DNA from: Tropicibacter sp. Alg240-R139 | GTDB lineage: Bacteria; Pseudomonadota; Alphaproteobacteria; Rhodobacterales; Rhodobacteraceae | Direction: 5' to 3' | Length of the DNA: 64,000 nucleotides | Assembly: GCF_900537075.1 (NCBI RefSeq) | Contig: NZ_UNRA01000003.1 | Span: 163,082-227,081 of the forward strand | Part shown: piece after piece, positions 25,549 through 34,745 of the stretch | How positions within the stretch are numbered: position 1 is the stretch's first letter | Layout of the letters: the number at the start of each line of letters is the position of its first letter | Made by a program: the position numbers and the translations under genes | The notes under the pieces: generated by a model | Told to the model about the DNA's origin: nothing | Databases searched by the model: none | The model's input: only the letters and a program-made list of their open reading frames with translations

Positions 25549-28500
25549 CCAAATATGATGCCGATTGGGTGCGCGCCGAAGAGGCCAAGCGTCAGTGGAT
25601 GGCCGAGAACGGCCTGTATTCCGAGGAAGAAGAGCATTCGTCCTGCGGTGTCGGCCTTGTGGTGTCCGTCGATGGCAAGAAAAGCCGTAAGGTGGTCGAG
25701 GCCGGTATCGATGCGCTGAAAGCGATCTGGCACCGCGGTGCTGTGGATGCAGACGGCAAGACCGGTGACGGTGCGGGCATCCATGTGCAGATCCCGGTGA
25801 TGTTCTTTTATGACCAGATCCGCCGCACCGGCCACGAACCCCGCATGGACGAGCTGATGGCCGTGGGTCAGGTGTTCCTGCCGCGTACCGATTTTGGCGC
25901 GCAGGAAACCTGCCGGACCATTGTCGAGACCGAAGTGTTGAAGATGGGGTATTACATCTATGGCTGGCGTCATGTGCCGGTGGATGTGACCTGCCTCGGT
26001 GAAAAGGCCAACGCGACCCGCCCCGAGATCGAGCAGATCCTGATCTCGAATTCCAAGGGTGTCGACGAAGAGACCTTTGAACGTGAATTGTATGTGATCC
26101 GTCGCCGGATCGAAAAGGCGGCCTCGGCTGCAGGCGTTTCCGGCCTGTACATCGCGTCGCTGTCGTGCCGGTCGATCATCTACAAGGGCATGATGCTGGC
26201 TGAGCAGGTTGCCGTGTTCTACCCCGATCTGATGGACGAGCGGTTTGAATCTGCGTTTGCTCTGTATCACCAGCGGTATTCGACCAATACCTTCCCGCAG
26301 TGGTGGTTGGCGCAGCCGTTCCGCATGTTGGCCCACAACGGCGAGATCAACACGCTTAAGGGCAACGTGAACTGGATGAAAAGCCACGAAATCCGCATGG
26401 CGTCGTCCTTCTTTGGCGAAATGGCCGAGGACATCAAGCCGATCGTACAGGGGGGATCGTCGGATTCCGCCGCGCTGGATTCCGTGTTCGAGGTTCTGGT
26501 GCGTGCGGGCCGGTCGGCCCCGATGGCCAAGACCATGCTGGTGCCTGAGTCGTGGTCCAAGCAGGCGGTGGACCTGCCGCAGCCGTGGATCGACATGTAT
26601 TCCTATTGCAACTCGGTGATGGAGCCTTGGGATGGTCCGGCTGCGCTGGCGATGACCGATGGTCGCTGGGTCTGCGCGGGTCTGGACCGCAATGGTCTGC
26701 GCCCGATGCGGTACGTTGTGACCGGTGACGGGCTGCTGATCGCAGGGTCCGAGGCGGGCATGGTGCCGATCAACGAGGCAAACGTTGTGGAAAAAGGCGC
26801 GCTGGGTCCGGGGCAGATGATTGCCGTGGATATGGCCGAGGGCAAACTGTTTCACGATACCGAGATCAAAGATACGTTGGCGGGCAGCCGTCCTTTTGGC
26901 GACTGGGTCGGCAAGATTGTCAATCTTGAGGAGAAGCTGAAGGGCGTAAGCGAGGCGGCGCTGTTCAGCGGCGAAGAGCTGCGCAAGCGCCAGATCGCGG
27001 CGGGTTACAGCATCGAAGAGCTGGAACAGATTCTGGCGCCGATGGCCGAAGATGGAAAGGAAACGCTGGCCTCGATGGGCGATGACACCCCATCGGCGGT
27101 TTTGTCGAAGATGTACCGCCCGCTAAGCCATTTCTTCCGCCAGAACTTTAGCCAGGTGACGAACCCGCCGATCGACAGCTTGCGCGAATACCGCGTCATG
27201 TCGCTGAAAACGCGGTTCGGGAACCTGAAGAACGTGTTGGACGAGGACAGCAGCCAAACCGAGATTGTGGTGCTGGAAAGCCCGTTCATCGGCAATGCCC
27301 AGTGGGAGAATCTGGTCCAGGGGTTTGACGCTGCATTGGTCGAGATCGACTGTACCTTTGAGTTCGGTCAAGGCGCGCTGAACGCGGCACTGGCCCGTAT
27401 CCGGGCCGAGGCCGAAGAGGCCGTACGTTCGGGCGCGGGGCACATCGTTCTGACGGATCAGCATTCGAACGCCGACAAGGTTGCGATGCCGATGATCCTG
27501 GCGACATCGGCGGTGCACAGCCACCTGACGCGCAAGGGATTGCGGACGTTCTGTTCGCTTAACGTGCGCGCGGCGGAATGCATCGACCCGCATTACTTTG
27601 CGGTTCTGATCGGCTGTGGTGCGACTGTTGTGAACGCCTATCTGGCCGAAGATTCCATTGCTGACCGCATCGAGCGTGGTCTGCTGGACGGGTCGTTGAC
27701 CGAGAACATTGCGCGCTATCGCGAGGCCATTGATCAGGGCCTGCTCAAGATTATGGCGAAGATGGGGATTTCTGTGATCTCATCCTATCGCGGTGGTCTG
27801 AACTTTGAGGCCGTGGGCCTGAGCCGCGCCATGTGCGCCGAGTTCTTCCCTGGTATGACCAGCCGGATTTCGGGTATCGGTGTGACTGGCATCCAGACCA
27901 AAGCCGAAGAGGTTCACGCCAAGGGTTGGATTAGCGGTTTGGATGTGCTGCCGATCGGTGGTTTCTACAAAGCGCGCAAATCGGGTGAGACCCACGCGTG
28001 GGAAGCGACCAGCATGCACATGATGCAGATGGCGTGTAACAAAGCGTCATTTGAGCTGTGGAAGCAGTATTCGGCCAAGATGCAGAGCAACCCGCCGATT
28101 CACCTGCGCGATCTGATGGACTTCAAACCGCTGGGTCAGGCGATCCCGTTGGAAGAGGTCGAGTCGATCACTTCGATCCGTAAACGCTTCGTGACGCCGG
28201 GCATGTCGCTAGGGGCGTTGAGCCCTGAGGCGCATAAGACGTTGAACGTGGCGATGAACCGGATTGGCGCCAAATCGGATTCGGGTGAGGGCGGCGAAGA
28301 TCCCGCACACTTTGTGCCCGAACCCAATGGCGACAACCCGTCGGCCAAGATCAAACAGGTGGCGTCGGGTCGTTTTGGTGTAACCGCCGAATACCTGAAC
28401 CAGTGTGAAGAGCTGGAGATCAAGGTGGCCCAGGGTGCGAAACCCGGAGAGGGCGGTCAGTTGCCGGGTATGAAGGTCACCGACCTGATTGCGCGTCTGC

Positions 28501-30077
28501 GCCATTCGACCAAGGGTGTGACCCTGATCTCGCCCCCGCCGCACCACGATATTTACTCGATCGAGGATCTGGCGCAGCTGATCTATGACCTGAAGCAGAT
28601 CAACCCGCGCTGCAAAGTGACGGTGAAGCTGGTGGCGTCTTCGGGCGTTGGCACAATTGCTGCCGGTGTGGCCAAGGCCAAAGCCGATGTGATCCTGATT
28701 TCGGGGCATAATGGTGGTACAGGGGCCTCGCCTGCGACATCGATCAAATACGCGGGTCTGCCGTGGGAGATGGGCCTGACCGAGGCGCATCAGGTTCTGG
28801 CGATGAACAACCTGCGCGAGCGGGTCACGCTGCGCACCGATGGTGGTTTGCGCACCGGTCGGGACATCGTGATTGCCGCGATGCTGGGGGCCGAGGAATA
28901 CGGCATCGGCACTGCGGCGTTGATCGCGATGGGTTGTATCATGGTGCGTCAGTGCCAGAGCAACACCTGCCCGGTTGGTGTCTGTACGCAGGACGAAGCC
29001 CTGCGTGGCAAGTTCACTGGTAACGCCGACAAGGTTGTGAACCTGATCACCTTCTACGCGCAAGAAGTGCGTGAGGTTCTGGCCTCTCTGGGTGCGCGGT
29101 CCATCGAAGAAGTTATCGGCCGTGCGGATCTGCTGGCGCAGGTCAGCCGCGGTTCGGCGCATCTGGATGATCTGGATTTGAACCCGCTGCTGATCACGGT
29201 CGATGGCTCGGCCAACATCGTTTACAACCGCGATAAGGACCGCAATGTGGTACCTGATACGTTGGACGCAGAAATTGTGCGCGACGCGGCGCGGTTCTTG
29301 CAGGACGGTGAAAAAATGCAGCTGTCTTATGCGATCCAGAACACGGATCGGACTGTGGGTACGCGTACGTCCAGCCACATTGTTCGCAACTTTGGCATGC
29401 GCAACACGCTGCAAGAGGATCACCTGACGGTGAAGCTGCAAGGCTCTGCCGGGCAGTCGTTGGGGGCCTTTGCGGCGCCGGGGCTAAAGCTGGAAGTGTC
29501 GGGTGATGCTAACGATTATGTGGCCAAGGGCCTGTCGGGGGGCACCGTTGTGGTGCGTCCGCCGCAGGTGAGCCCGCTGAAGGCGTCGGAAAACACCATC
29601 ATCGGTAACACTGTTCTGTATGGTGCGACCGACGGTTATCTGTTTGCGGCGGGCCGCGCGGGTGAGCGGTTTGGGGTTCGCAACTCGGGCGCCAAGGTGG
29701 TGATCGAGGGATGTGGTGCCTGTGGGTGTGAATACATGACCGGCGGCATTGCGGTGATCCTGGGTGATATCGGCGCGAACTTTGGCGCGGGCATGACCGG
29801 CGGCATGGCGTATCTGTATGACCCCGAAGGTAAGGCTGAGACGGTGATGAACATGGAAACGCTGGTAACCTGTCCGGTGACAGTGGACCATTGGGAGGCC
29901 CAGCTGAAAGGTCTGGTTGAACGCCATCTGGCCGAGACCGGCAGCCGCAAGGCCGCGGATATCCTGCAGCATTGGGATGTGGAAAAGGCGAACTTCCTTC
30001 AGGTCTGCCCAAAGGAAATGCTGGCGCATCTGCCGGCGCCCCTGAGCACTGAAGAGCAAGCGGTTCCAGCAGAGTAA
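25545..30077 (+). CDS. gltB: Glutamate synthase [NADPH] large subunit GltB
   Basis: A 1510-residue enzyme that carries out the glutamine amidotransferase and glutamate-forming steps. A 33-residue propeptide precedes the catalytic Cys34 in SSCGVGLVV, which becomes the N-terminal nucleophile after processing. Class II amidotransferase residues follow (YHQRYSTNTFPQWWLAQPFR, LAHNGEINT). The FMN/synthase barrel spans about residues 830-1210 (KPGEGGQLPGMKV, ISGHNGGTGASPATSIKYAG) with the 3Fe-4S cysteines in MVRQCQSNTCPVGVCTQ. The GXGXG beta-helix domain fills the C-terminus (about residues 1290-1450). Length is standard for the NADPH enzyme. A strong terminator follows at 30116. Confidence 0.97.
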   Translation: MTKYDADWVRAEEAKRQWMAENGLYSEEEEHSSCGVGLVVSVDGKKSRKVVEAGIDALKAIWHRGAVDADGKTGDGAGIHVQIPVMFFYDQIRRTGHEPRMDELMAVGQVFLPRTDFGAQETCRTIVETEVLKMGYYIYGWRHVPVDVTCLGEKANATRPEIEQILISNSKGVDEETFERELYVIRRRIEKAASAAGVSGLYIASLSCRSIIYKGMMLAEQVAVFYPDLMDERFESAFALYHQRYSTNTFPQWWLAQPFRMLAHNGEINTLKGNVNWMKSHEIRMASSFFGEMAEDIKPIVQGGSSDSAALDSVFEVLVRAGRSAPMAKTMLVPESWSKQAVDLPQPWIDMYSYCNSVMEPWDGPAALAMTDGRWVCAGLDRNGLRPMRYVVTGDGLLIAGSEAGMVPINEANVVEKGALGPGQMIAVDMAEGKLFHDTEIKDTLAGSRPFGDWVGKIVNLEEKLKGVSEAALFSGEELRKRQIAAGYSIEELEQILAPMAEDGKETLASMGDDTPSAVLSKMYRPLSHFFRQNFSQVTNPPIDSLREYRVMSLKTRFGNLKNVLDEDSSQTEIVVLESPFIGNAQWENLVQGFDAALVEIDCTFEFGQGALNAALARIRAEAEEAVRSGAGHIVLTDQHSNADKVAMPMILATSAVHSHLTRKGLRTFCSLNVRAAECIDPHYFAVLIGCGATVVNAYLAEDSIADRIERGLLDGSLTENIARYREAIDQGLLKIMAKMGISVISSYRGGLNFEAVGLSRAMCAEFFPGMTSRISGIGVTGIQTKAEEVHAKGWISGLDVLPIGGFYKARKSGETHAWEATSMHMMQMACNKASFELWKQYSAKMQSNPPIHLRDLMDFKPLGQAIPLEEVESITSIRKRFVTPGMSLGALSPEAHKTLNVAMNRIGAKSDSGEGGEDPAHFVPEPNGDNPSAKIKQVASGRFGVTAEYLNQCEELEIKVAQGAKPGEGGQLPGMKVTDLIARLRHSTKGVTLISPPPHHDIYSIEDLAQLIYDLKQINPRCKVTVKLVASSGVGTIAAGVAKAKADVILISGHNGGTGASPATSIKYAGLPWEMGLTEAHQVLAMNNLRERVTLRTDGGLRTGRDIVIAAMLGAEEYGIGTAALIAMGCIMVRQCQSNTCPVGVCTQDEALRGKFTGNADKVVNLITFYAQEVREVLASLGARSIEEVIGRADLLAQVSRGSAHLDDLDLNPLLITVDGSANIVYNRDKDRNVVPDTLDAEIVRDAARFLQDGEKMQLSYAIQNTDRTVGTRTSSHIVRNFGMRNTLQEDHLTVKLQGSAGQSLGAFAAPGLKLEVSGDANDYVAKGLSGGTVVVRPPQVSPLKASENTIIGNTVLYGATDGYLFAAGRAGERFGVRNSGAKVVIEGCGACGCEYMTGGIAVILGDIGANFGAGMTGGMAYLYDPEGKAETVMNMETLVTCPVTVDHWEAQLKGLVERHLAETGSRKAADILQHWDVEKANFLQVCPKEMLAHLPAPLSTEEQAVPAE

Positions 30078-30115
30078 TCCTGTCGAAACAAGACCGACGT
30101 TTTGCGTGGATCGTT

Positions 30116-30152
30116 TCCCGTGGCCAGACACATGGCCGCGGGATTTTCTTTT
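30116..30152 (+). terminator. Rho-independent terminator after gltB
   Basis: TCCCGTGGCC and GGCCGCGGGA form a 10-bp stem with one G-T pair and an 8-nt loop, followed by TTTTCTTTT. It lies 39 bp past the gltB stop. Confidence 0.85.
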
Positions 30153-30277
30153 GGGGAACCGTTTGGCGGAAATCCCCTATGTTTGAAAATTTTTAGAATT
30201 TAGATTTGGATTGTCTGCCGAGGTTTGGCTGCTGCCAGGTGCCAAATCTCTTGTACCAGTGAAGTTGGGGGGGATTT

Positions 30278-31192
30278 ATGCCCACGAATTACCTTGATCA
30301 GTTCTTTTTTATCGACCCTGCGAATCCGCCTTCTGTAGGATCGGCCTTGGTGTTTCAGCAACTGACACTGACCGATCAGAATGACGATGACGATCTGGAC
30401 CGGTTCAACGGTGATGCCATCAACGGGGTGGATATCACGCGGTCTTGGCCGGGGGATACGGTTACGGTGAATGTTCAGGGACAGGGCGACATCACTTATA
30501 CTGGTATTACATTCTACTTGGCCGATGGCAGTCGAGTGTTTACGCCCACGGATGGGCAGGTTCTGCAAAATGGGACGTTTCAGGGATCGACCTTCGTCAA
30601 CTCGCAAGGGGCGTTGGATGTGGACGATCTGGGGCCGATCTGTTTCACGCCAGGCACCAAGATCCTGACGCCCCAGGGAGAGCGCAAGATTGACGCGTTG
30701 CAGGTGGGCGATCTGGTCACAACGCGCGACAATGGTGATCAGCCGATCCTGTGGATCGGGCGTACAACCGTCGAGGGGCACGGGGATCTCGCGCCCATCA
30801 GGTTCAAGGCCGGCGTTTTGGGGGCCAAGCGGCCGCTGATCGTGTCGCCGCAGCATCGGATGGTGGTGGATGATTGGCGCGCGGCCTATCTCTTTGGCCA
30901 CAAAGAAGTGCTGATTGCGGCGCGGTCGTTGGTGAATGGTGATACGGTCAAGCAGGTGAAGCGAGACCAGATAGATTACATCCACCTGCTACTGGCCGAG
31001 CATGAGGTGCTGTTTGCCAATGGTGTGGCATCGGAAAGCTATTTCCCCGGTCATGCCCTGACCCGATCAGACCGTGCGGCGCAGGCAGAGATTCTGACGC
31101 TGTTTCCCGAGCTGGACCGTGTGGCGGTGCTGCAGAAAAAAACCGTTCTACCCGTGGTGCGCGCCCGCGATGCGCGGATGCTGGCGATCTAA
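30278..31192 (+). CDS. Hint domain-containing protein
   Basis: A 304-residue protein whose C-terminal two thirds is a Hint (hedgehog/intein-type) domain starting at Cys122 in GPICFTPGTKILTPQGERKI, with DLVTTRDNGDQPILWIG and the HEVLFANGVASESYFPG end motif. The N-terminal 120 residues are beta-rich and acidic, and probably form the secreted or self-cleaved part. Such proteins are abundant in Rhodobacteraceae and may cleave or attach themselves to other molecules, but their function is unproven. The ATG at 30278 follows GGGGGGA. Its stop is 4 bp from the fliI stop on the opposite strand. Confidence 0.85.
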   Translation: MPTNYLDQFFFIDPANPPSVGSALVFQQLTLTDQNDDDDLDRFNGDAINGVDITRSWPGDTVTVNVQGQGDITYTGITFYLADGSRVFTPTDGQVLQNGTFQGSTFVNSQGALDVDDLGPICFTPGTKILTPQGERKIDALQVGDLVTTRDNGDQPILWIGRTTVEGHGDLAPIRFKAGVLGAKRPLIVSPQHRMVVDDWRAAYLFGHKEVLIAARSLVNGDTVKQVKRDQIDYIHLLLAEHEVLFANGVASESYFPGHALTRSDRAAQAEILTLFPELDRVAVLQKKTVLPVVRARDARMLAI

Positions 31193-31196
31193 CTTG

Positions 31197-32537
31197 TTAG
31201 CGCATCGGTGGCGGCGTGTTTGCCCGCCGCAGGATCAGGTTCAGCCGGTCAAAGCTGGCTTGCACCGAATCTGGTTCAGGACGGGCAAAGAAGCCGTCGA
31301 GTTCATCAAACACCCGCACGGCCTGATCCAAGACAGGATCGGCCCCTTCGGCATAAAGACCGGCTTTGATCATCACTTCGGACTGCTCATACGCGCCGAC
31401 CAGTCGGCGGACGCCGTGGATGGCATCGTTTTCTTCCGCTGTGGCGGCGTCGGGCAAACTGCGCGAAACCGAGCGGCTGACGTCGATGGCGGGATAGCGT
31501 CCGCGCTCGGCAATCTCGCGGTTCAGAACGATGTGACCATCCAGCACCCCGCGCAGAATGTCGGCGACCGGTTCGTCCATGTCGGACCCGGCCACCAGAA
31601 CGCTGAACACTGCGGTGATGTCGCCTTGCGTGTGCGTGCCAGGACCAGCGCGTTCGCACAGGCCGGTGATCAGTGGTGTCACGGACGGGGGATAGCCGCG
31701 CAGGGCCGGTGCCTCGCCTTGAGAGACTGAGATCTCGCGGTGAGCTTCGGCGAAGCGGGTGACCGAATCAGCCAGAAACAGTACATTCATCCCCTCGTCG
31801 CGCAGGGATTCGGCAACGCTCATCGCGGCCCAGGCACAACGGCGTCGCACCAGCGCAGACTGGTCGGATGTAGCGGCGACAACAATGGCGCGCTCCATCC
31901 CCTGAGGTCCCAGCGTTTTTTCAACAAATTCATTCACTTCACGCCCTCGTTCACCGATCAGGGCGACCACGACCGCATCGGCTTGCATCGACTTGGCAAG
32001 CTGCGCCAGCAGGCTGGATTTGCCCACACCAGAGCCTGCAAACAGGCCGATCCGCTGCCCCTGTACGATCGGTAAAATCGTGTTGAGCACAGATATCCCC
32101 GTCGACATGCGCGCGCCCAGGGGTTTGCGTTCAACGGCGGGGGGCGGAGAGGCCATCAGGTCGCGCGACCCCTCTCCCCTGAGCAGGGGACGACCATCCA
32201 GCGGGCGACCAAAGGGATCGACGACGCGCCCGATCCACGCTGGGCTGGGTGCGAATTCGGGCATCTTTTGCAGAATCACCCGGTTGCCCAAGGCAACCCC
32301 GTCGGGTGCCGCGTCGGGCAACATGTTGATGGCGTCGGCGTCGACCTGCAGAACCTCGCCATGCAGGGCAGAGCCGGTGTTGCGTTTCAGTTCCAAGCGA
32401 TCGCCGATGCGGGCCGCGTTGGCCAGCCCCTGAATTCGGATCACACCGCCCTGCACCCCCATCACGCGCCCGACGTGTCGCGACAGGCTGAGAGCTTGGA
32501 ATTGTGCTTGTAGGTGGGCCGGGTTTGGGGCGGACAT
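31197..32537 (-). CDS. fliI: Flagellar export ATPase FliI
   Basis: The 446-residue ATPase powers and orders substrate delivery to the flagellar type III export gate in the cytoplasm. Walker A is GSGVGKSS (residues 168-175) and the Walker B Asp lies in LFLAD (253-257), followed by SVTRFAEAHREIS. The N-terminal beta-barrel covers residues 1-110. Length is normal. It stands alone on the minus strand, divergent from the flgB operon, and a CtrA-like box in the shared 86-bp gap may serve both directions. Confidence 0.96.
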   Translation of the reverse strand: MSAPNPAHLQAQFQALSLSRHVGRVMGVQGGVIRIQGLANAARIGDRLELKRNTGSALHGEVLQVDADAINMLPDAAPDGVALGNRVILQKMPEFAPSPAWIGRVVDPFGRPLDGRPLLRGEGSRDLMASPPPAVERKPLGARMSTGISVLNTILPIVQGQRIGLFAGSGVGKSSLLAQLAKSMQADAVVVALIGERGREVNEFVEKTLGPQGMERAIVVAATSDQSALVRRRCAWAAMSVAESLRDEGMNVLFLADSVTRFAEAHREISVSQGEAPALRGYPPSVTPLITGLCERAGPGTHTQGDITAVFSVLVAGSDMDEPVADILRGVLDGHIVLNREIAERGRYPAIDVSRSVSRSLPDAATAEENDAIHGVRRLVGAYEQSEVMIKAGLYAEGADPVLDQAVRVFDELDGFFARPEPDSVQASFDRLNLILRRANTPPPMR

Positions 32538-32585
32538 AAGGATTCTCCGTTTTGTTCCTGAAAACGGTTTCTAAAGGAATCGGGG

Positions 32586-32600
32586 TTAAGCCTTGATTGA
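32586..32600. promoter_or_regulatory. CtrA-like box, fliI/flgB
   Basis: TTAA-GCCTTGA-TTGA has the TTAA-N7-TTAA spacing of CtrA sites with one mismatch. It lies in the divergent fliI/flgB gap, 24 bp before the flgB ATG. Confidence 0.4.
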
Positions 32601-32623
32601 AATTGATCGAGGGAGAAGCCCCG

Positions 32624-33013
32624 ATGTTCTCTGACTTGAACGTCTTTAAGATGGCGTACGCCATGGCAACACATGCCGGTAAACGACAGGCCATCGTGTC
32701 GCAAAACATGGCCAATGCCGATACGCCCGGATACCAGGCCCGCGACATTGAATCCTTTTCCAATGCTTATGTGAAGAATGGTGCGCGTGTTGAAATGCAG
32801 GCCAGCCGGGCAGGGCATCTGAACGGGGTGGAACGTGGCGCGCCCGATTGGGCCGTGTTCCACCCGGACCTGCCCAATGATCCCAACCAGAACAATGTCG
32901 CCATCGAAGAAGAGATGCTGAAGGCCGTCGAGGTCAAGCGTCAGCATGACCGGGCCATCGCCATCTACAAGTCGTCGATGGCGGTGCTGCGTGTCGGTCT
33001 TGGCCGAGCGTAA
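32624..33013 (+). CDS. flgB: Flagellar proximal rod protein FlgB
   Basis: I start it at the ATG at 32624 after GAGGGAGAAG; 129 residues. FlgB forms the first part of the rod inside the periplasm. The N-terminal flagellar rod/hook motif is KRQAIVSQNMANADTPGYQA (residues 21-40), and the C-terminal helix VKRQHDRAIAIYKSSMAVLR pairs with it in the assembled rod. First gene of a nine-gene plus-strand operon. Confidence 0.93.
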   Translation: MFSDLNVFKMAYAMATHAGKRQAIVSQNMANADTPGYQARDIESFSNAYVKNGARVEMQASRAGHLNGVERGAPDWAVFHPDLPNDPNQNNVAIEEEMLKAVEVKRQHDRAIAIYKSSMAVLRVGLGRA

Positions 33014-33024
33014 GGAGTGTTTTC

Positions 33025-33417
33025 ATGAGTGAGTTTTCCAAATCCCTTTCGGTCACCGCCAGCGCCTTGCGCGCGCAGGCAACCCGCCTGCGCCACGTGT
33101 CCGAGAATATTTCCAACGCCGATACGCCGGGCTATCGCCGCAAATTGGTCCCGTTCGAGGTCAATCGTGCCGAAAACGCGGGTGTGGATATGGTCAAGGT
33201 CGGGCGCGTCAATCTGGACCGGTCTGATCTGAACGAGATCTATGACCCGGCGCATCCACTGGCCAATGAGGTCGGCAATTTCAAGGGCTCGAACGTTGAT
33301 CTGATGATCGAGATCGCTGACGCGCGCGAAGCGCAGCGCAGCTACGAGGCCAACCTCAAGATGTTTGAACAGGTGCGGCAGATGTCGTCGTCGCTGATGG
33401 ATCTTCTCCGCAAGTAA
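33025..33417 (+). CDS. flgC: Flagellar proximal rod protein FlgC
   Basis: A 130-residue rod subunit with the family N-terminus ATRLRHVSENISNADTPGYR (residues 19-38) and the C-terminal DAREAQRSYEANLKMFEQVR. The ATG at 33025 follows AAGGAGTG, 11 bp after flgB. It assembles with FlgB, FlgF and FliE between the MS ring and the distal rod. Confidence 0.93.
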   Translation: MSEFSKSLSVTASALRAQATRLRHVSENISNADTPGYRRKLVPFEVNRAENAGVDMVKVGRVNLDRSDLNEIYDPAHPLANEVGNFKGSNVDLMIEIADAREAQRSYEANLKMFEQVRQMSSSLMDLLRK

Positions 33418-33446
33418 CTCTTCCCCAAATAGTAAGGACAGCCAGA

Positions 33447-33737
33447 ATGGATATCCGCTCACTTTCCGCCGTCAACAGTTATGCTTCGGCGCGGCCTGCG
33501 ACGCAGGTAGACCCCAGCCACCAAGGCGCCGCACAGGGCGTGCGCCAGACCTTTACCGATTTCGCAGCGACCCTGCAGCACAGCGAACAGACCGCCCAGG
33601 CGGCGATGGTTGGCCAGGCCGATCCGCACGCGTTGGTGCAGGCGTTGGCACAGTCCGAACTGGCGGTCGAGACGGCCGTGACCGTGCGCAACAAGGTGGT
33701 CGAGGCCTATCAGGAAATCCTGAGGATGCCGGTTTGA
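33447..33737 (+). CDS. fliE: Flagellar hook-basal body protein FliE
   Basis: A 96-residue export-apparatus/rod adaptor. The C-terminal half carries the FliE signature with QSELAVETAVTVRNKVVEAY and QEILRMPV at the very end, the usual termination of the family. It joins the rod to the MS ring and export gate. Start at 33447 after AAGGACAG. Confidence 0.93.
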   Translation: MDIRSLSAVNSYASARPATQVDPSHQGAAQGVRQTFTDFAATLQHSEQTAQAAMVGQADPHALVQALAQSELAVETAVTVRNKVVEAYQEILRMPV

Positions 33738-33738
33738 C

Positions 33739-34011
33739 ATGCTGAGCGAGGGTCTTTTCTTTGACACAGTGCGCCAGGCGCTGTGGATTTCGGTCATTGT
33801 TTCGGTGCCGATCCTGACTGTGGCGCTGGTCACGGGTCTGGCGGTGGGCCTGTTTCAGGCGCTGACGTCGATCCAGGAAATGACCCTGACATTTGTCCCC
33901 AAGCTGGCCGCCATCGTTGTCGTGTTCTGGATCTCTATGGGGTTCATGACCAAGACGCTGGTGTCCTTCTTCACCGCAACGATCATTCCCCTGATTGCCG
34001 GAGGTTTATAA
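33739..34011 (+). CDS. fliQ: Flagellar export gate protein FliQ
   Basis: A 90-residue inner-membrane protein with two hydrophobic helices (ALWISVIVSVPILTVALVTG, residues 14-33, and LAAIVVVFWISMGFMTK). It is one of the FliP5-FliQ4-FliR1 gate subunits. The ATG lies just past the fliE stop, and its TAA overlaps the flgF ATG by one base (TAATG), so translation is coupled. Confidence 0.95.
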   Translation: MLSEGLFFDTVRQALWISVIVSVPILTVALVTGLAVGLFQALTSIQEMTLTFVPKLAAIVVVFWISMGFMTKTLVSFFTATIIPLIAGGL

Positions 34012-34724
34012 TGGAAACAGCAGGTTACGCCACGCTATCGCGTCAAACCGGCCTGATGAACGAAATTCGGGTTATCGCCAATAACATCGCCAATTCGGCC
34101 ACCACCGGATACCGACAAGAGGGGCTGGTGTTTTCCGAGTTCATCAAAGACGGCCCCAATCAGGCGTCGCTGTCGATGGCGCGGGCGCAGGTGCGCAACA
34201 CGTCTTTTGCGCAAGGTTCCCTGACCCAAACCAACGGCAAGTTTGACGTGGCCATCGAAGGCGACGGGTTCTTCAAGGTCGAGACCGGGCGCGGTGAACG
34301 TCTGACCCGTGCGGGCAGTTTCACCCCCAACGCCGAGGGTGATCTGGTCAATATGGACGGTCACCTGGTGATGGATGTCAGTGGCACCCCGATCTTTATT
34401 CCGCCAGACGCGCAGACCATCAAGATCGCTGCTGATGGCACGATCAGCGGCGATGGCCGCCTGCTGGGGCAAGTGGGGGTGTTCACCCCGGTGAACCCCT
34501 CGGGTCTGACCCGCGAGGGCGGTGTGGTGTTCCGCGCCGACGAGGGATCAGAGCCCACCGAAGAAGCCAAAGTGATGCAAGGGTTCCTAGAAGGATCAAA
34601 CGTCAATGCCATTGGCCAGGTTGCGCGACTGGTGGAAATCCAGCGGGGCTATGAGCTGGGCCAGAGCTTTTTGGAAACCGAAGATCAACGCATTCGCGCC
34701 GCCGTCAAAGCGTTGCTGCGATAA
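34011..34724 (+). CDS. flgF: Flagellar proximal rod protein FlgF
   Basis: From the ATG at 34011 (after GGAGG in the fliQ end) the gene encodes 237 residues. The N-terminal rod motif MNEIRVIANNIANSATTGYR (residues 14-33) and the C-terminal VARLVEIQRGYELGQSFLET are typical, with the central GDGFFKVE block. It continues the rod between FlgC and FlgG. The frame is open upstream inside fliQ, but that part is not FlgF-like. Confidence 0.93.
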   Translation: METAGYATLSRQTGLMNEIRVIANNIANSATTGYRQEGLVFSEFIKDGPNQASLSMARAQVRNTSFAQGSLTQTNGKFDVAIEGDGFFKVETGRGERLTRAGSFTPNAEGDLVNMDGHLVMDVSGTPIFIPPDAQTIKIAADGTISGDGRLLGQVGVFTPVNPSGLTREGGVVFRADEGSEPTEEAKVMQGFLEGSNVNAIGQVARLVEIQRGYELGQSFLETEDQRIRAAVKALLR

Positions 34725-34745
34725 CTTTTCAGATAGGAGAATTTC

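Noticed and set aside
28209-29441. 410-codon minus-strand frame opposite gltB
   Set aside because: Shadow of the high-GC gltB coding frame; the plus-strand protein is unmistakable.
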